The notes beneath the pieces are model-generated. The model did no database searches. It saw nothing but the letters and a program-made list of their open reading frames with translations, and was not told the origin of the DNA. Positions 1 through 6,427 of a stretch of DNA of 9,786 nt are shown here, in pieces (position 1 is the stretch's first letter; each line of letters starts with the position of its first letter). The DNA is from an uncultured Clostridia bacterium (GTDB lineage Bacteria > Bacillota > Clostridia > TANB77 > CAG-508). The stretch is taken from assembly GCA_934183045.1 (NCBI GenBank), contig CAKPRW010000056.1, positions 1-9,786 of the forward strand, written 5' to 3'. A program made the translations under genes and the position numbers.

Positions 1-1
1 A

Positions 2-604
2 GTAAAAGAAGGAGTAGAAGAGTACAAAAAATTAATGACAAAAATGAAAGACAGCAATGGAAATACAGGAAAAAATAAAATGACAAAAGAAACAATAAAG
101 GCTCTTTCTGAAAAAGCAGAATGGAAAAAACATTTTACAGTTAATCCAGATATGATTTTGTATGGAAACAATGAAGCAGCAATATTTGATTATGGTATGT
201 TTGGAGAAAATGGAGAACCATTAACAATAATAGATAATGATGAAGAGACTGCAATTAAATTAAAGGTTCAGTTTAATAAGACTATAGAATGTCCAACAAT
301 ATCAGTAACAATAAAAGATTTTCATGGAAAAGAAATGTGTGGAAATAACACAAATTTCATGGGAATAGATACTGGAATCTGTAAAGAAAATGAAGAATAT
401 ATATTTGAATTCAAACAAAAACTAAAATTAGCTCCAGGAAAATACACATTATCAGTTAGTTGTAGTAGATTTGATGAAAGTGGAGAACTAATTGTAATGA
501 ATAGAAATTATGATGTTTTAATATTTGAAGTAACATCATCTAAAAAAATGGTTGGATGTTTTGATATGGATCCTAAAGTAACATTTAAGAAAATCGAAAA
601 ATAG
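2..604 (+). CDS. Polysaccharide ABC transporter ATP-binding protein, C-terminal part (Wzt-like), 5' truncated
   Basis: The reading frame is open from base 2, so the first in-frame ATG (35) is internal and the gene starts before the window; 200 codons are visible. The first residues (VKEGVEEYKKLM) resemble the end of the ATPase domain and linker of Wzt/TagH-type exporters. The rest, from about visible residue 45 on, looks like the Wzt C-terminal beta-sandwich: an NNEAAIFDYGMFGENGEP opening strand, a KDFHGKEMCGNNTNF segment (the usual 'D..G....G.NT'), an LAPGKYTLSVS strand and a closing IFEV strand. In E. coli O9a-type systems this domain binds the finished glycan, often its capped non-reducing end, before export through the Wzm channel. 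The nucleotide-binding motifs would lie upstream and cannot be checked. Only 9 bp separate it from the next gene, so the two are probably co-transcribed. The domain family is fairly sure; the exact substrate is unknown. Confidence 0.8.
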   Translation, partial: VKEGVEEYKKLMTKMKDSNGNTGKNKMTKETIKALSEKAEWKKHFTVNPDMILYGNNEAAIFDYGMFGENGEPLTIIDNDEETAIKLKVQFNKTIECPTISVTIKDFHGKEMCGNNTNFMGIDTGICKENEEYIFEFKQKLKLAPGKYTLSVSCSRFDESGELIVMNRNYDVLIFEVTSSKKMVGCFDMDPKVTFKKIEK

Positions 605-613
605 GAGAATAAA

Positions 614-1834
614 ATGGAAGAATTACACTTATTTATTATATGGGAAAATGCTTTAAATAAAAAAGAAACAATATTAGAAGATATTGATAAAAATTTCGAG
701 ATTGTAAAAAAATATATGATAAAGTGGAGTCTAGATAAATTTTCTGAAAATTTATCTAGATTTTATGGTACTAATTTGCCAAAAGGTTCAGGAAAAGAAC
801 AACATTGTGGAACAGGACCATTTATGCTAATTATAGTAAAAGACAAAAATCCTATTTATGAGAAAAGACCAACAAGCAGAGGCGACGAAATAGTAAATAT
901 AAATATGTTTGACAAAAAATCTTACTACAGAGAAATAACAGGAGGAGGACATAGAATACATGCTACAAATAATACAGAAGAGACAAATCATGATTTAACT
1001 CTATTATTGGGCACATGTGTAGAAGATTTTCTAAAAAAAGAAATGCCAAATGAAACAGAAGAAATAGAAAAAGACTTATTTGGAGCAAATGGTTGGGAAA
1101 GTGCATCACAAATGTTTTATGCGCTAAATAATTGTGTTAATTATGCATTGCTTAGAAATTATGAGAATTTACCTGAAGAAATATATGTAAATGATCATAA
1201 TGATATAGATCTAATTTGCCAATCAGCAGAGAATTGTGCATATGTATTAAATGCAAAAAGGGTTTTCAATGAAGAATATAGGGTACACTATGTAACAGAT
1301 GTAGAAGACAAAAAGGCATATTTTGATTTGAGATTTGTTGGAGATAATTATTATTGCAAAGAATTAGAAGAAAACATATTAAAAACTAGAATTTTAAATT
1401 CAAAAGGTTTTTATACAATTGAAAATAACTTATATTTTTATACATTACTATATCATGCATTAATTCATAAAAATAACTTTGCTTCTGACTATAAAAAAAG
1501 ATTAATAGCAATGAACGTAGAAAAAATAGATCAAAACACTACAGAAGATGAATTGTTAAAAATTTTAGACAAATGGCTCATAAAAAATGAATATATAGTT
1601 AGAATACCGCAAGATATATCAGTTCTTTTTAACAAAGAAAAAGCAGGTAAATTATCAAAATTAATATATAGAAACGAAGAAGATATTGCTCAAATGCAAC
1701 AAACAATAAATATACTAACAATTGAAAAACAACAATTAGAACAAAGTATGGCGCAAATAGTCAATTCTAGGACATGGAAGGGAACTGAATTTATTAGAAA
1801 AATTAATGCAAAGTTGCATAAAAATAGTAAATAA
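614..1834 (+). CDS. Coiled-coil protein with NDK-like and nucleotidyltransferase-like domains, polysaccharide cluster
   Basis: 406 residues; ATG at 614 with a TAGGAG site (602-607) overlapping the previous stop, 6 bp spacing. I know no named family. Residues 4-135 can be laid on the nucleoside diphosphate kinase fold: an opening beta-alpha-beta (HLFIIWENAL, NFEIVKKYMI), a GTGPFMLIIVKDKNPI stretch like NDK's SGPvvamv-eg-nav, then GGHRIHATNNTEE (111-123), which matches NDK GRNxIHGSDSxES position for position with H116 on the catalytic histidine. Residues 165-270 resemble a nucleotidyltransferase fold: LLRNYENLP, then NDIDL with D197 and D199, and a later strand AYFDLRFVGD with D238 as third acidic residue. 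LYFYTLLYHALIHK (273-286) is a helix typical after such domains. Residues about 350-385 form a coiled coil ending in NSRTWKGTEFIRKI, a tail shared with the next gene. Both enzymatic assignments are inference from motif spacing. Its place between an exporter ATPase and a kinase-like protein suggests a role in modifying or capping the polymer. Confidence 0.6.
   Translation: MEELHLFIIWENALNKKETILEDIDKNFEIVKKYMIKWSLDKFSENLSRFYGTNLPKGSGKEQHCGTGPFMLIIVKDKNPIYEKRPTSRGDEIVNINMFDKKSYYREITGGGHRIHATNNTEETNHDLTLLLGTCVEDFLKKEMPNETEEIEKDLFGANGWESASQMFYALNNCVNYALLRNYENLPEEIYVNDHNDIDLICQSAENCAYVLNAKRVFNEEYRVHYVTDVEDKKAYFDLRFVGDNYYCKELEENILKTRILNSKGFYTIENNLYFYTLLYHALIHKNNFASDYKKRLIAMNVEKIDQNTTEDELLKILDKWLIKNEYIVRIPQDISVLFNKEKAGKLSKLIYRNEEDIAQMQQTINILTIEKQQLEQSMAQIVNSRTWKGTEFIRKINAKLHKNSK
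730..760. repeat. Perfect 14-bp inverted repeat inside the gene, followed by TTTT
   Basis: The left arm (730-743, TCTAGATAAATTTT) is the exact reverse complement of the right arm (747-760), with a 3-base spacer CTG. The run TTTTAT follows at 761. It lies about 115 bases into the coding region and encodes SLDKFSENLSRF in a plain helical stretch. The shape is that of a weak intrinsic terminator (AT-rich stem, short U run), but with only two G-C pairs in the stem it may be a compositional accident. Confidence 0.5.
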
Positions 1835-1840
1835 GGGGGA
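1833..1840 (+). promoter_or_regulatory. Strong ribosome binding site fixing a TTG start
   Basis: AAGGGGGA lies 6 bases before TTG 1847. The first in-frame ATG (1868) has only A-rich sequence upstream with no Shine-Dalgarno match, so TTG is the better start. Confidence 0.75.
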
Positions 1841-1846
1841 TTTACA

Positions 1847-3427
1847 TTGGAAAATAAAGAAAAAACAATGTATGAAACTTTACTAGAGAGAACAAAAGAA
1901 AATATCATAAACTGGTATCCTTTTGATCAAAATGCCAAAGTGTTACAAATATCAAATAAAGAAGATAAATTAAAAATAGAACAAGTTGATAATGTGATTA
2001 GCATTGAAAATGCAGAAGAATTAAAGGATATAGATGAAAAATTTGATTATATTATAATGATAAACAAACTTAATAGTACAGTAACAAACTTTGAAAAAAT
2101 AATAGATAAGTTAAATTTTGATGGAAAAATATTATTAATTGAAGATAATAGGCTATCAATAAAAAATATATGTGAAGTTGAGCAAGAAGAAAATAATAAT
2201 TATAGTATAAAAGAAATAGAAGAAATATTAGAAAATTATGATTTAAAGTATAGAAAAAATTACTATGTTTTACATGATTATAAAAAAACAAATGTTATTT
2301 TCACAGACAAACATTTACCAGACAAAGAAACAATAAGAAGAAACATTACTTTCTATTCAGAAAACAGTATCATAAATCACAATGAAAATGATATATATGA
2401 CGAATTATTAGAAATAGATATAAATTTATTTAAAATATTTGCAAACTCATTTTTTATAGAATGTAGTAAAACTGAATTAGCAGATAATCAAATAGAACTT
2501 GTTTCATATTCTAATATCAGAAAAGAAGAATATAAAATAAAAACTACAATAAAAGGAAATGCAGTATATAAAACATATGCAAACGGACAAGCTAAAAAAC
2601 ACATAGAACAAATAAAAAATAATATTAACATTATGAAAAACAACAATATAAATACTTTAGATTCATACGAAGACAATAATATTATTAGTCAGTATCAAGA
2701 AGGAAGACAAACATTAGATAAATATTTAATAAATAAAGTTGCAAACAACGAAACTGAAGAAGTAAAGCAAATTATAACTAAGTTTTATGAAGAATTAAAA
2801 GAAAAACTAATAAAAACAGAGACAACAGAAAATGTATTTGATAAGTATAATTTAGAATATGAAAAAAAAGATATAGAAAACTTAAATTTTGTAAAATATG
2901 GTTTATGGGATTTAATATTTCAAAATACATTTTACATTGAAGATAAATTTTTCTTTTATGATCAAGAATGGATAGAAGAAAATTTACCAGTAGAATATAT
3001 AATGTACAGAGCTATGAAATATTGCAAAACATTACAAGATTTATTAACAAAAGAGTACTTTTATGATATGATAGGCATAAATAATAAAAATGTAGAATTA
3101 TTTGATGCATTAGACAATAGATTGCAACAAAATACAAGAAGCGAAGAAAATTGGGAAATACACACGAGAGAAAACAGTGTAATGCAAAAGATTAGTGATA
3201 TAAGAGCCGAAAAAGAAAAAATGTATCAAGAAAGTTTAAAATTATTAAATGAGAAAGATGCAAGAATTAAATTTTTAGAAGAAAATATGGAAAAGACTTG
3301 CGCAATGTTGCAAGAAAAAGAACAACAAATTAATATGATGGAAAATTCTACATCATGGAAAATAACGAAGCCACTAAGAGAATTAAAAAAGCCAAAAAAA
3401 GGAGAAGAAAATGAGAGTAAGAGATAA
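1847..3427 (+). CDS. Degenerate methyltransferase-like + kinase-like + coiled-coil protein (WbdD-like architecture)
   Basis: 526 residues from TTG. Residues about 10-150 resemble the class I methyltransferase fused to kinase-like domains in cell-wall glycan clusters: NWYPF (22-26), KVLQI (31-35), FDYIIM (66-71), LNFDGKILLIEDNRLSIK (89-106) and NYYVLHDYKKTNVIFTDKHLP (138-158). The glycine-rich SAM loop expected after VLQI is missing and the stretch from there to FDYI is shortened, so SAM binding looks lost. Residues about 200-405 look like a protein-kinase/phosphotransferase fold: AVYK with K242 in the ATP-lysine position, WDLIFQN with D355 and N360 spaced exactly as D and N in HRDLKPEN, and FFYDQEW with D372 in the DFG-Asp position. 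The HRD-type histidine is absent (L353/W354). Residues about 445-500 are a charged coiled coil ending in NSTSWKITKPLREL. E. coli O9a WbdD has methyltransferase, kinase and coiled coil in the same order and terminates chains; an equivalent role here is inference. It overlaps the next gene by 17 bp. Confidence 0.65.
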   Translation: MENKEKTMYETLLERTKENIINWYPFDQNAKVLQISNKEDKLKIEQVDNVISIENAEELKDIDEKFDYIIMINKLNSTVTNFEKIIDKLNFDGKILLIEDNRLSIKNICEVEQEENNNYSIKEIEEILENYDLKYRKNYYVLHDYKKTNVIFTDKHLPDKETIRRNITFYSENSIINHNENDIYDELLEIDINLFKIFANSFFIECSKTELADNQIELVSYSNIRKEEYKIKTTIKGNAVYKTYANGQAKKHIEQIKNNINIMKNNNINTLDSYEDNNIISQYQEGRQTLDKYLINKVANNETEEVKQIITKFYEELKEKLIKTETTENVFDKYNLEYEKKDIENLNFVKYGLWDLIFQNTFYIEDKFFFYDQEWIEENLPVEYIMYRAMKYCKTLQDLLTKEYFYDMIGINNKNVELFDALDNRLQQNTRSEENWEIHTRENSVMQKISDIRAEKEKMYQESLKLLNEKDARIKFLEENMEKTCAMLQEKEQQINMMENSTSWKITKPLRELKKPKKGEENESKR

Positions 3428-5297
3428 ATTGTTTCCAGAAGGTACAAAAATAAGAACTATATTAAGAAGTATTGCTATTTTAATAAAAAGATTAAACTTA
3501 AGTAATATAAAGAAAGTGTTAAAAAGTATCAAAACTAATGGGTTTAAAAATACAATGGGAATTATAAAAGCGAGAGTGTCAGGAGTTAATCCAGTAGTGG
3601 ACCAAAACCAAATTTATCAAGAATGGATAAAAAATAATGAACCTACACCAGAAGAAATAGAGGAACAAAGAAAAACTAAATTTAAAATAAATCCTAAAAT
3701 TAGTATTTTAGTTCCAATGTATAATACACCATACAACTTTTTTAAAGAACTAGTAGAATGCTTAATAAATCAAACATATACAAATTGGGAACTATGTTTA
3801 GCAGATGGTAGCCCAGAAAAAGATAAAGAATTAGAAGAAATTTATTTACAAGATGAGAGAATTAAATATAAATTTTTAGGAGAAAATAAAGGAATTGCAG
3901 GAAATACAAATGAATGTATAAAAATGGCAACAGGTGACTTTATAGCTTTATTTGACCATGACGACTTATTACCAGTATTTTCATTATATGAAGTTGTGAA
4001 ATGTATTAATGAAAATCCAGAGGTAGAATTTATATATACAGATGAGGATAAAATAACAACACTTGATAAACCAAGATTTAATCCTCATTTTAAACCAGAT
4101 TTTTCTTTAGACTTTTTAAGAGCAAATAATTATATTTGTCATTTTAGTGTGTTCAAAAAAGAATTAATGGACAAATTAGAAGGTGAAAGAAGCAAATATG
4201 ATGGAGCTCAAGATTTTGATATCATATTAAGAGTTGCTGAAAATACAAAAAATATTATACACATTCCAAAGGTATTATATCATTGGAGAGTACACCCAAA
4301 TTCTACAGCACAAGCAGAAGTACAATCTAAACCGTATGCATTTGAAGCAGGAATACCAGCAATACAAGATCATCTAGAAAGAATGGGACTAAAAGGAAAA
4401 GTAGAACATGGTGCAAGTCTTGGAACATATAGAACAAGATACGAATTCGAAGGAACACCAAAAGTATCTATAGTTATTCCAAATAAAGATGAAAAAGAAA
4501 CATTAACAACATGTATTGATTCTATTTTGAAAAAAACAACATATCAAAATTATGAAATAATAATTGTAGAAAATAATAGTGAAACAGAAGAAATATGGGA
4601 TTACTATAAAGAATTAGAGAAAAATGATAAAATAAAAGTTATAAAATATGAAGAAAAAGGATTTAATTACTCAAAAATAATTAATTTAGGAGTAAGAAAC
4701 AGTGATGGAGAATTCATAGTACAATTAAATAATGATACAGAAATAGAAACTCCAGATTGGCTTGAAGATATGTTAGGTTTTGCATCAAGAGAAGATGTTG
4801 GAGCAGTAGGAGTAAAATTATTTTACCCAGACAATACAATTCAACATGCTGGAATTGTATTTGGAGTAGATGATGTAGCAACACATCTATTTAGAGGATT
4901 GCCAAGACACTTCCATGGATATTTTGCAAGAGAAAGCACAATACAAGACTTTAGTGCGGTTACAGCTGCTTGTATGATGGCAAAGAAATCTACATATGAA
5001 GAAGTTGGATATATGTCAGAAGATATGCCAGTTGCATTTAATGATTTAGATTTTTGCTTAAAAATTAGACAAACAGGTAAATTAATTGTATATGATCCTT
5101 TTGTTACAGTTACACATTATGAATCAAAAACAAGAGGATATGAAGATACTCCAGAAAAAGTAGCTAGATTCCAAGAAGAAATTAAGAAATTTAAAAACAA
5201 ATGGAAAGATATTTACGAAAAGGGAGATCCATATTACAATCCGAATTTTAGTATAAAATCTGCACAGTATGATATAAGACCAGATAAAGTAAAATAA
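3411..5297 (+). CDS. Tandem-domain family 2 glycosyltransferase
   Basis: 628 residues; ATG at 3411 with AAAGGAG (3398-3404) six bases upstream, inside the end of the previous gene, so translation is probably coupled. A basic N-terminal stretch (1-58; FPEGTKIRTILRS then amphipathic helices) has no clear membrane span and probably binds the membrane surface. GT-A domain 1: ISILVPMYNTP (97-107), the metal-binding DHDD (182-185), YTDEDK (209-214), acceptor-loop GAQDFDIILR (265-274) and HWRVHPNS (291-298). GT-A domain 2: VSIVIPNKDE (352-361), LNNDTE (439-444) in the DXD position, NDLDFC (544-549) as the ED-type catalytic segment, and THYESKTRG (568-576). Both domains keep their key residues, so both look active, each presumably adding one sugar of the backbone or repeat unit in the cytoplasm from a nucleotide sugar. 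Two-domain GT2 enzymes of this type are common in O-antigen, S-layer glycan and rhamnan clusters. The sugars cannot be read from sequence. Confidence 0.85.
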   Translation: MRVRDKLFPEGTKIRTILRSIAILIKRLNLSNIKKVLKSIKTNGFKNTMGIIKARVSGVNPVVDQNQIYQEWIKNNEPTPEEIEEQRKTKFKINPKISILVPMYNTPYNFFKELVECLINQTYTNWELCLADGSPEKDKELEEIYLQDERIKYKFLGENKGIAGNTNECIKMATGDFIALFDHDDLLPVFSLYEVVKCINENPEVEFIYTDEDKITTLDKPRFNPHFKPDFSLDFLRANNYICHFSVFKKELMDKLEGERSKYDGAQDFDIILRVAENTKNIIHIPKVLYHWRVHPNSTAQAEVQSKPYAFEAGIPAIQDHLERMGLKGKVEHGASLGTYRTRYEFEGTPKVSIVIPNKDEKETLTTCIDSILKKTTYQNYEIIIVENNSETEEIWDYYKELEKNDKIKVIKYEEKGFNYSKIINLGVRNSDGEFIVQLNNDTEIETPDWLEDMLGFASREDVGAVGVKLFYPDNTIQHAGIVFGVDDVATHLFRGLPRHFHGYFARESTIQDFSAVTAACMMAKKSTYEEVGYMSEDMPVAFNDLDFCLKIRQTGKLIVYDPFVTVTHYESKTRGYEDTPEKVARFQEEIKKFKNKWKDIYEKGDPYYNPNFSIKSAQYDIRPDKVK

Positions 5298-5351
5298 TTA
5301 TATAAAAAAAGTTATAGCGATTTAAATATCTAGAAAGAAAGGAAAAAATAA

Positions 5352-6071
5352 ATGAAAATATTACTTATTATTCCATCATATAACGAAGAAGAAAATGTAT
5401 TAAAAGTATATGAACAAATTAAAGAACATCAAGATGAATTTGATTATATTTACATTAATGATGCTTCTAAAGATAACACATTGAAAATACTAAGAGAAAA
5501 TAATTTAAATCATGTCAATTTAGTTTCTAACTTAGGAATTGGTGGAGCAGTACAAACAGGGTATAAATACGCTTATGAAAACGGATATGATATAGCAGTA
5601 CAATTTGATGGGGATGGGCAGCATGATATTAACTATGTAAAAACAATTTGTGAACCATTAATAAATGGACAAGCTGATATGTGTATAGGTTCTAGATATA
5701 TAAAGGGAAAAGAAAGTGAATTCCAATCAACTTTTATGAGAAGATTAGGTAAAAATATTATATCTTTAATGATAAAAATTTGTTGTAGAAAAACAATTAC
5801 AGATCCAACATCTGGTTTTAGAGCAGCAAATAAAGAAGTTATAAAAATATTTTCAAAAGATTATCCAGTAGAATATCCAGAGCCAGAGTCATTAGTAGCT
5901 CTAATAAAAAAAGGATATAAAGTAATAGAAAAACCAGTAAGCATGAATGAAAGACAAGGTGGAACATCATCTATTAAAGTCTGGAATAGTGTTGCATATA
6001 TGGTAAAAGTATCTATTGCAATTATTATAAACAGTATAAGATGGAAAGGAAGAAAAGCAAAATGTCAATAA
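5352..6071 (+). CDS. DPM1-like family 2 glycosyltransferase, probable polyprenyl-phosphate sugar synthase (GacI-like)
   Basis: 239 residues; ATG at 5352 with AAAGG (5338-5342) nine bases upstream. A single GT-A domain of the dolichyl-phosphate-mannose-synthase type: LLIIPSYNEEENV (4-16), YINDASKDNT (34-43), NLGIGGAVQTG (60-70), the DXD-containing FDGDGQHD (85-92), IGSRYIKG (112-119), DPTSGFRA (151-158) and ERQGGTSS (200-207). The C-terminal hydrophobic stretch (about 212-227) is short and may associate with the membrane. Family members move a sugar from a nucleotide donor to undecaprenyl phosphate on the inner membrane face. The next two genes are a DUF2304 protein and a GT-C-like membrane protein, the same trio and order as GacI, GacJ and GacL of the group A streptococcal carbohydrate, where GacI makes undecaprenyl-phosphate-GlcNAc. 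The sugar here is unknown. A 54-bp gap upstream shows no convincing promoter, so it is probably in the same operon. Confidence 0.85.
   Translation: MKILLIIPSYNEEENVLKVYEQIKEHQDEFDYIYINDASKDNTLKILRENNLNHVNLVSNLGIGGAVQTGYKYAYENGYDIAVQFDGDGQHDINYVKTICEPLINGQADMCIGSRYIKGKESEFQSTFMRRLGKNIISLMIKICCRKTITDPTSGFRAANKEVIKIFSKDYPVEYPEPESLVALIKKGYKVIEKPVSMNERQGGTSSIKVWNSVAYMVKVSIAIIINSIRWKGRKAKCQ
6045..6050 (+). promoter_or_regulatory. Ribosome binding site favouring the ATG at 6062
   Basis: AAAGGA (followed by AG) lies about 11 bases before ATG 6062. The alternative in-frame ATG at 6041 has only ATTATAAACAGTATAAG upstream, without a Shine-Dalgarno match, and would add a charged MERKKSK peptide before the first membrane helix. 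Confidence 0.55.
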
Positions 6072-6427
6072 GTCTTAGAATAGTTTTAGTTATTATAGTT
6101 CTTATCTATTTATTAGTAATAGTAAAACAAATAAAAAAGAAAAAACTACAAATTAATTTTTGCATTATTTGGATTATTATCAGTGCTATGTTAATTGTTG
6201 CAGTATGCATTCCAAATTTTATAGAGACAATATCAAAAATGTTAGGATTTGAAGTAGCTTCTAATATGGTATTTTGCTTAACTATATTTATTGCATTTTA
6301 TTTAATCTTCATTTTAACATTAAGAATATCACAAGAAAATGCAAAAACAAGAGAATTAATACAAGAAATATCTTTATTAAATAAAAAAATGGAAAATATC
6401 GAAAGGAATAAAAATAATGAAAATTAA
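6062..6427 (+). CDS. Small DUF2304-type membrane protein (GacJ-like)
   Basis: 121 residues from ATG 6062; starting at 6041 would give 128. Three hydrophobic helices are visible (about 5-21, 32-51, 66-88), with a basic cytoplasmic loop KQIKKKKLQ (22-30) after the first and a charged amphipathic C-terminal tail (from about 90). The pattern (first helix, basic KKKL loop, a Trp in helix two, 'IPNFIETISKMLGFE', third helix, then LRIS and a coiled tail) is that of DUF2304 proteins. These accompany DPM1-like transferases; the streptococcal member GacJ binds GacI and raises its activity. The gene overlaps its upstream neighbour by 10 bp and the downstream one by 11 bp, which suggests a fixed-ratio complex. 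No catalytic residues are apparent. Confidence 0.75.
   Translation: MSISLRIVLVIIVLIYLLVIVKQIKKKKLQINFCIIWIIISAMLIVAVCIPNFIETISKMLGFEVASNMVFCLTIFIAFYLIFILTLRISQENAKTRELIQEISLLNKKMENIERNKNNEN

Noticed and set aside
2..604. Complete small gene starting at ATG 35
   Set aside because: The frame is open to the window edge with Wzt-linker-like residues, and no ribosome binding site at the right distance clearly sets ATG 35 apart; the fold is the C-terminal domain of a longer ATPase.
1847..2300. Active SAM-dependent methyltransferase
   Set aside because: The glycine-rich motif I is missing and the domain is shortened, so I keep only 'methyltransferase-like'.
1690..3447. Several 60-73-codon minus-strand open frames (1690-1908, 2070-2291, 2488-2676, 3226-3447)
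   Set aside because: They are antisense to well-supported genes, their Phe/Leu/Ile-rich peptides are what A-rich coding strands give in reverse, and they lack ribosome binding sites and known motifs.
5298..5351. Promoter in the 54-bp gap before the DPM1-like gene
   Set aside because: AT-rich, with TATA-like strings but no paired -35 at proper spacing; I could not tell it from background.
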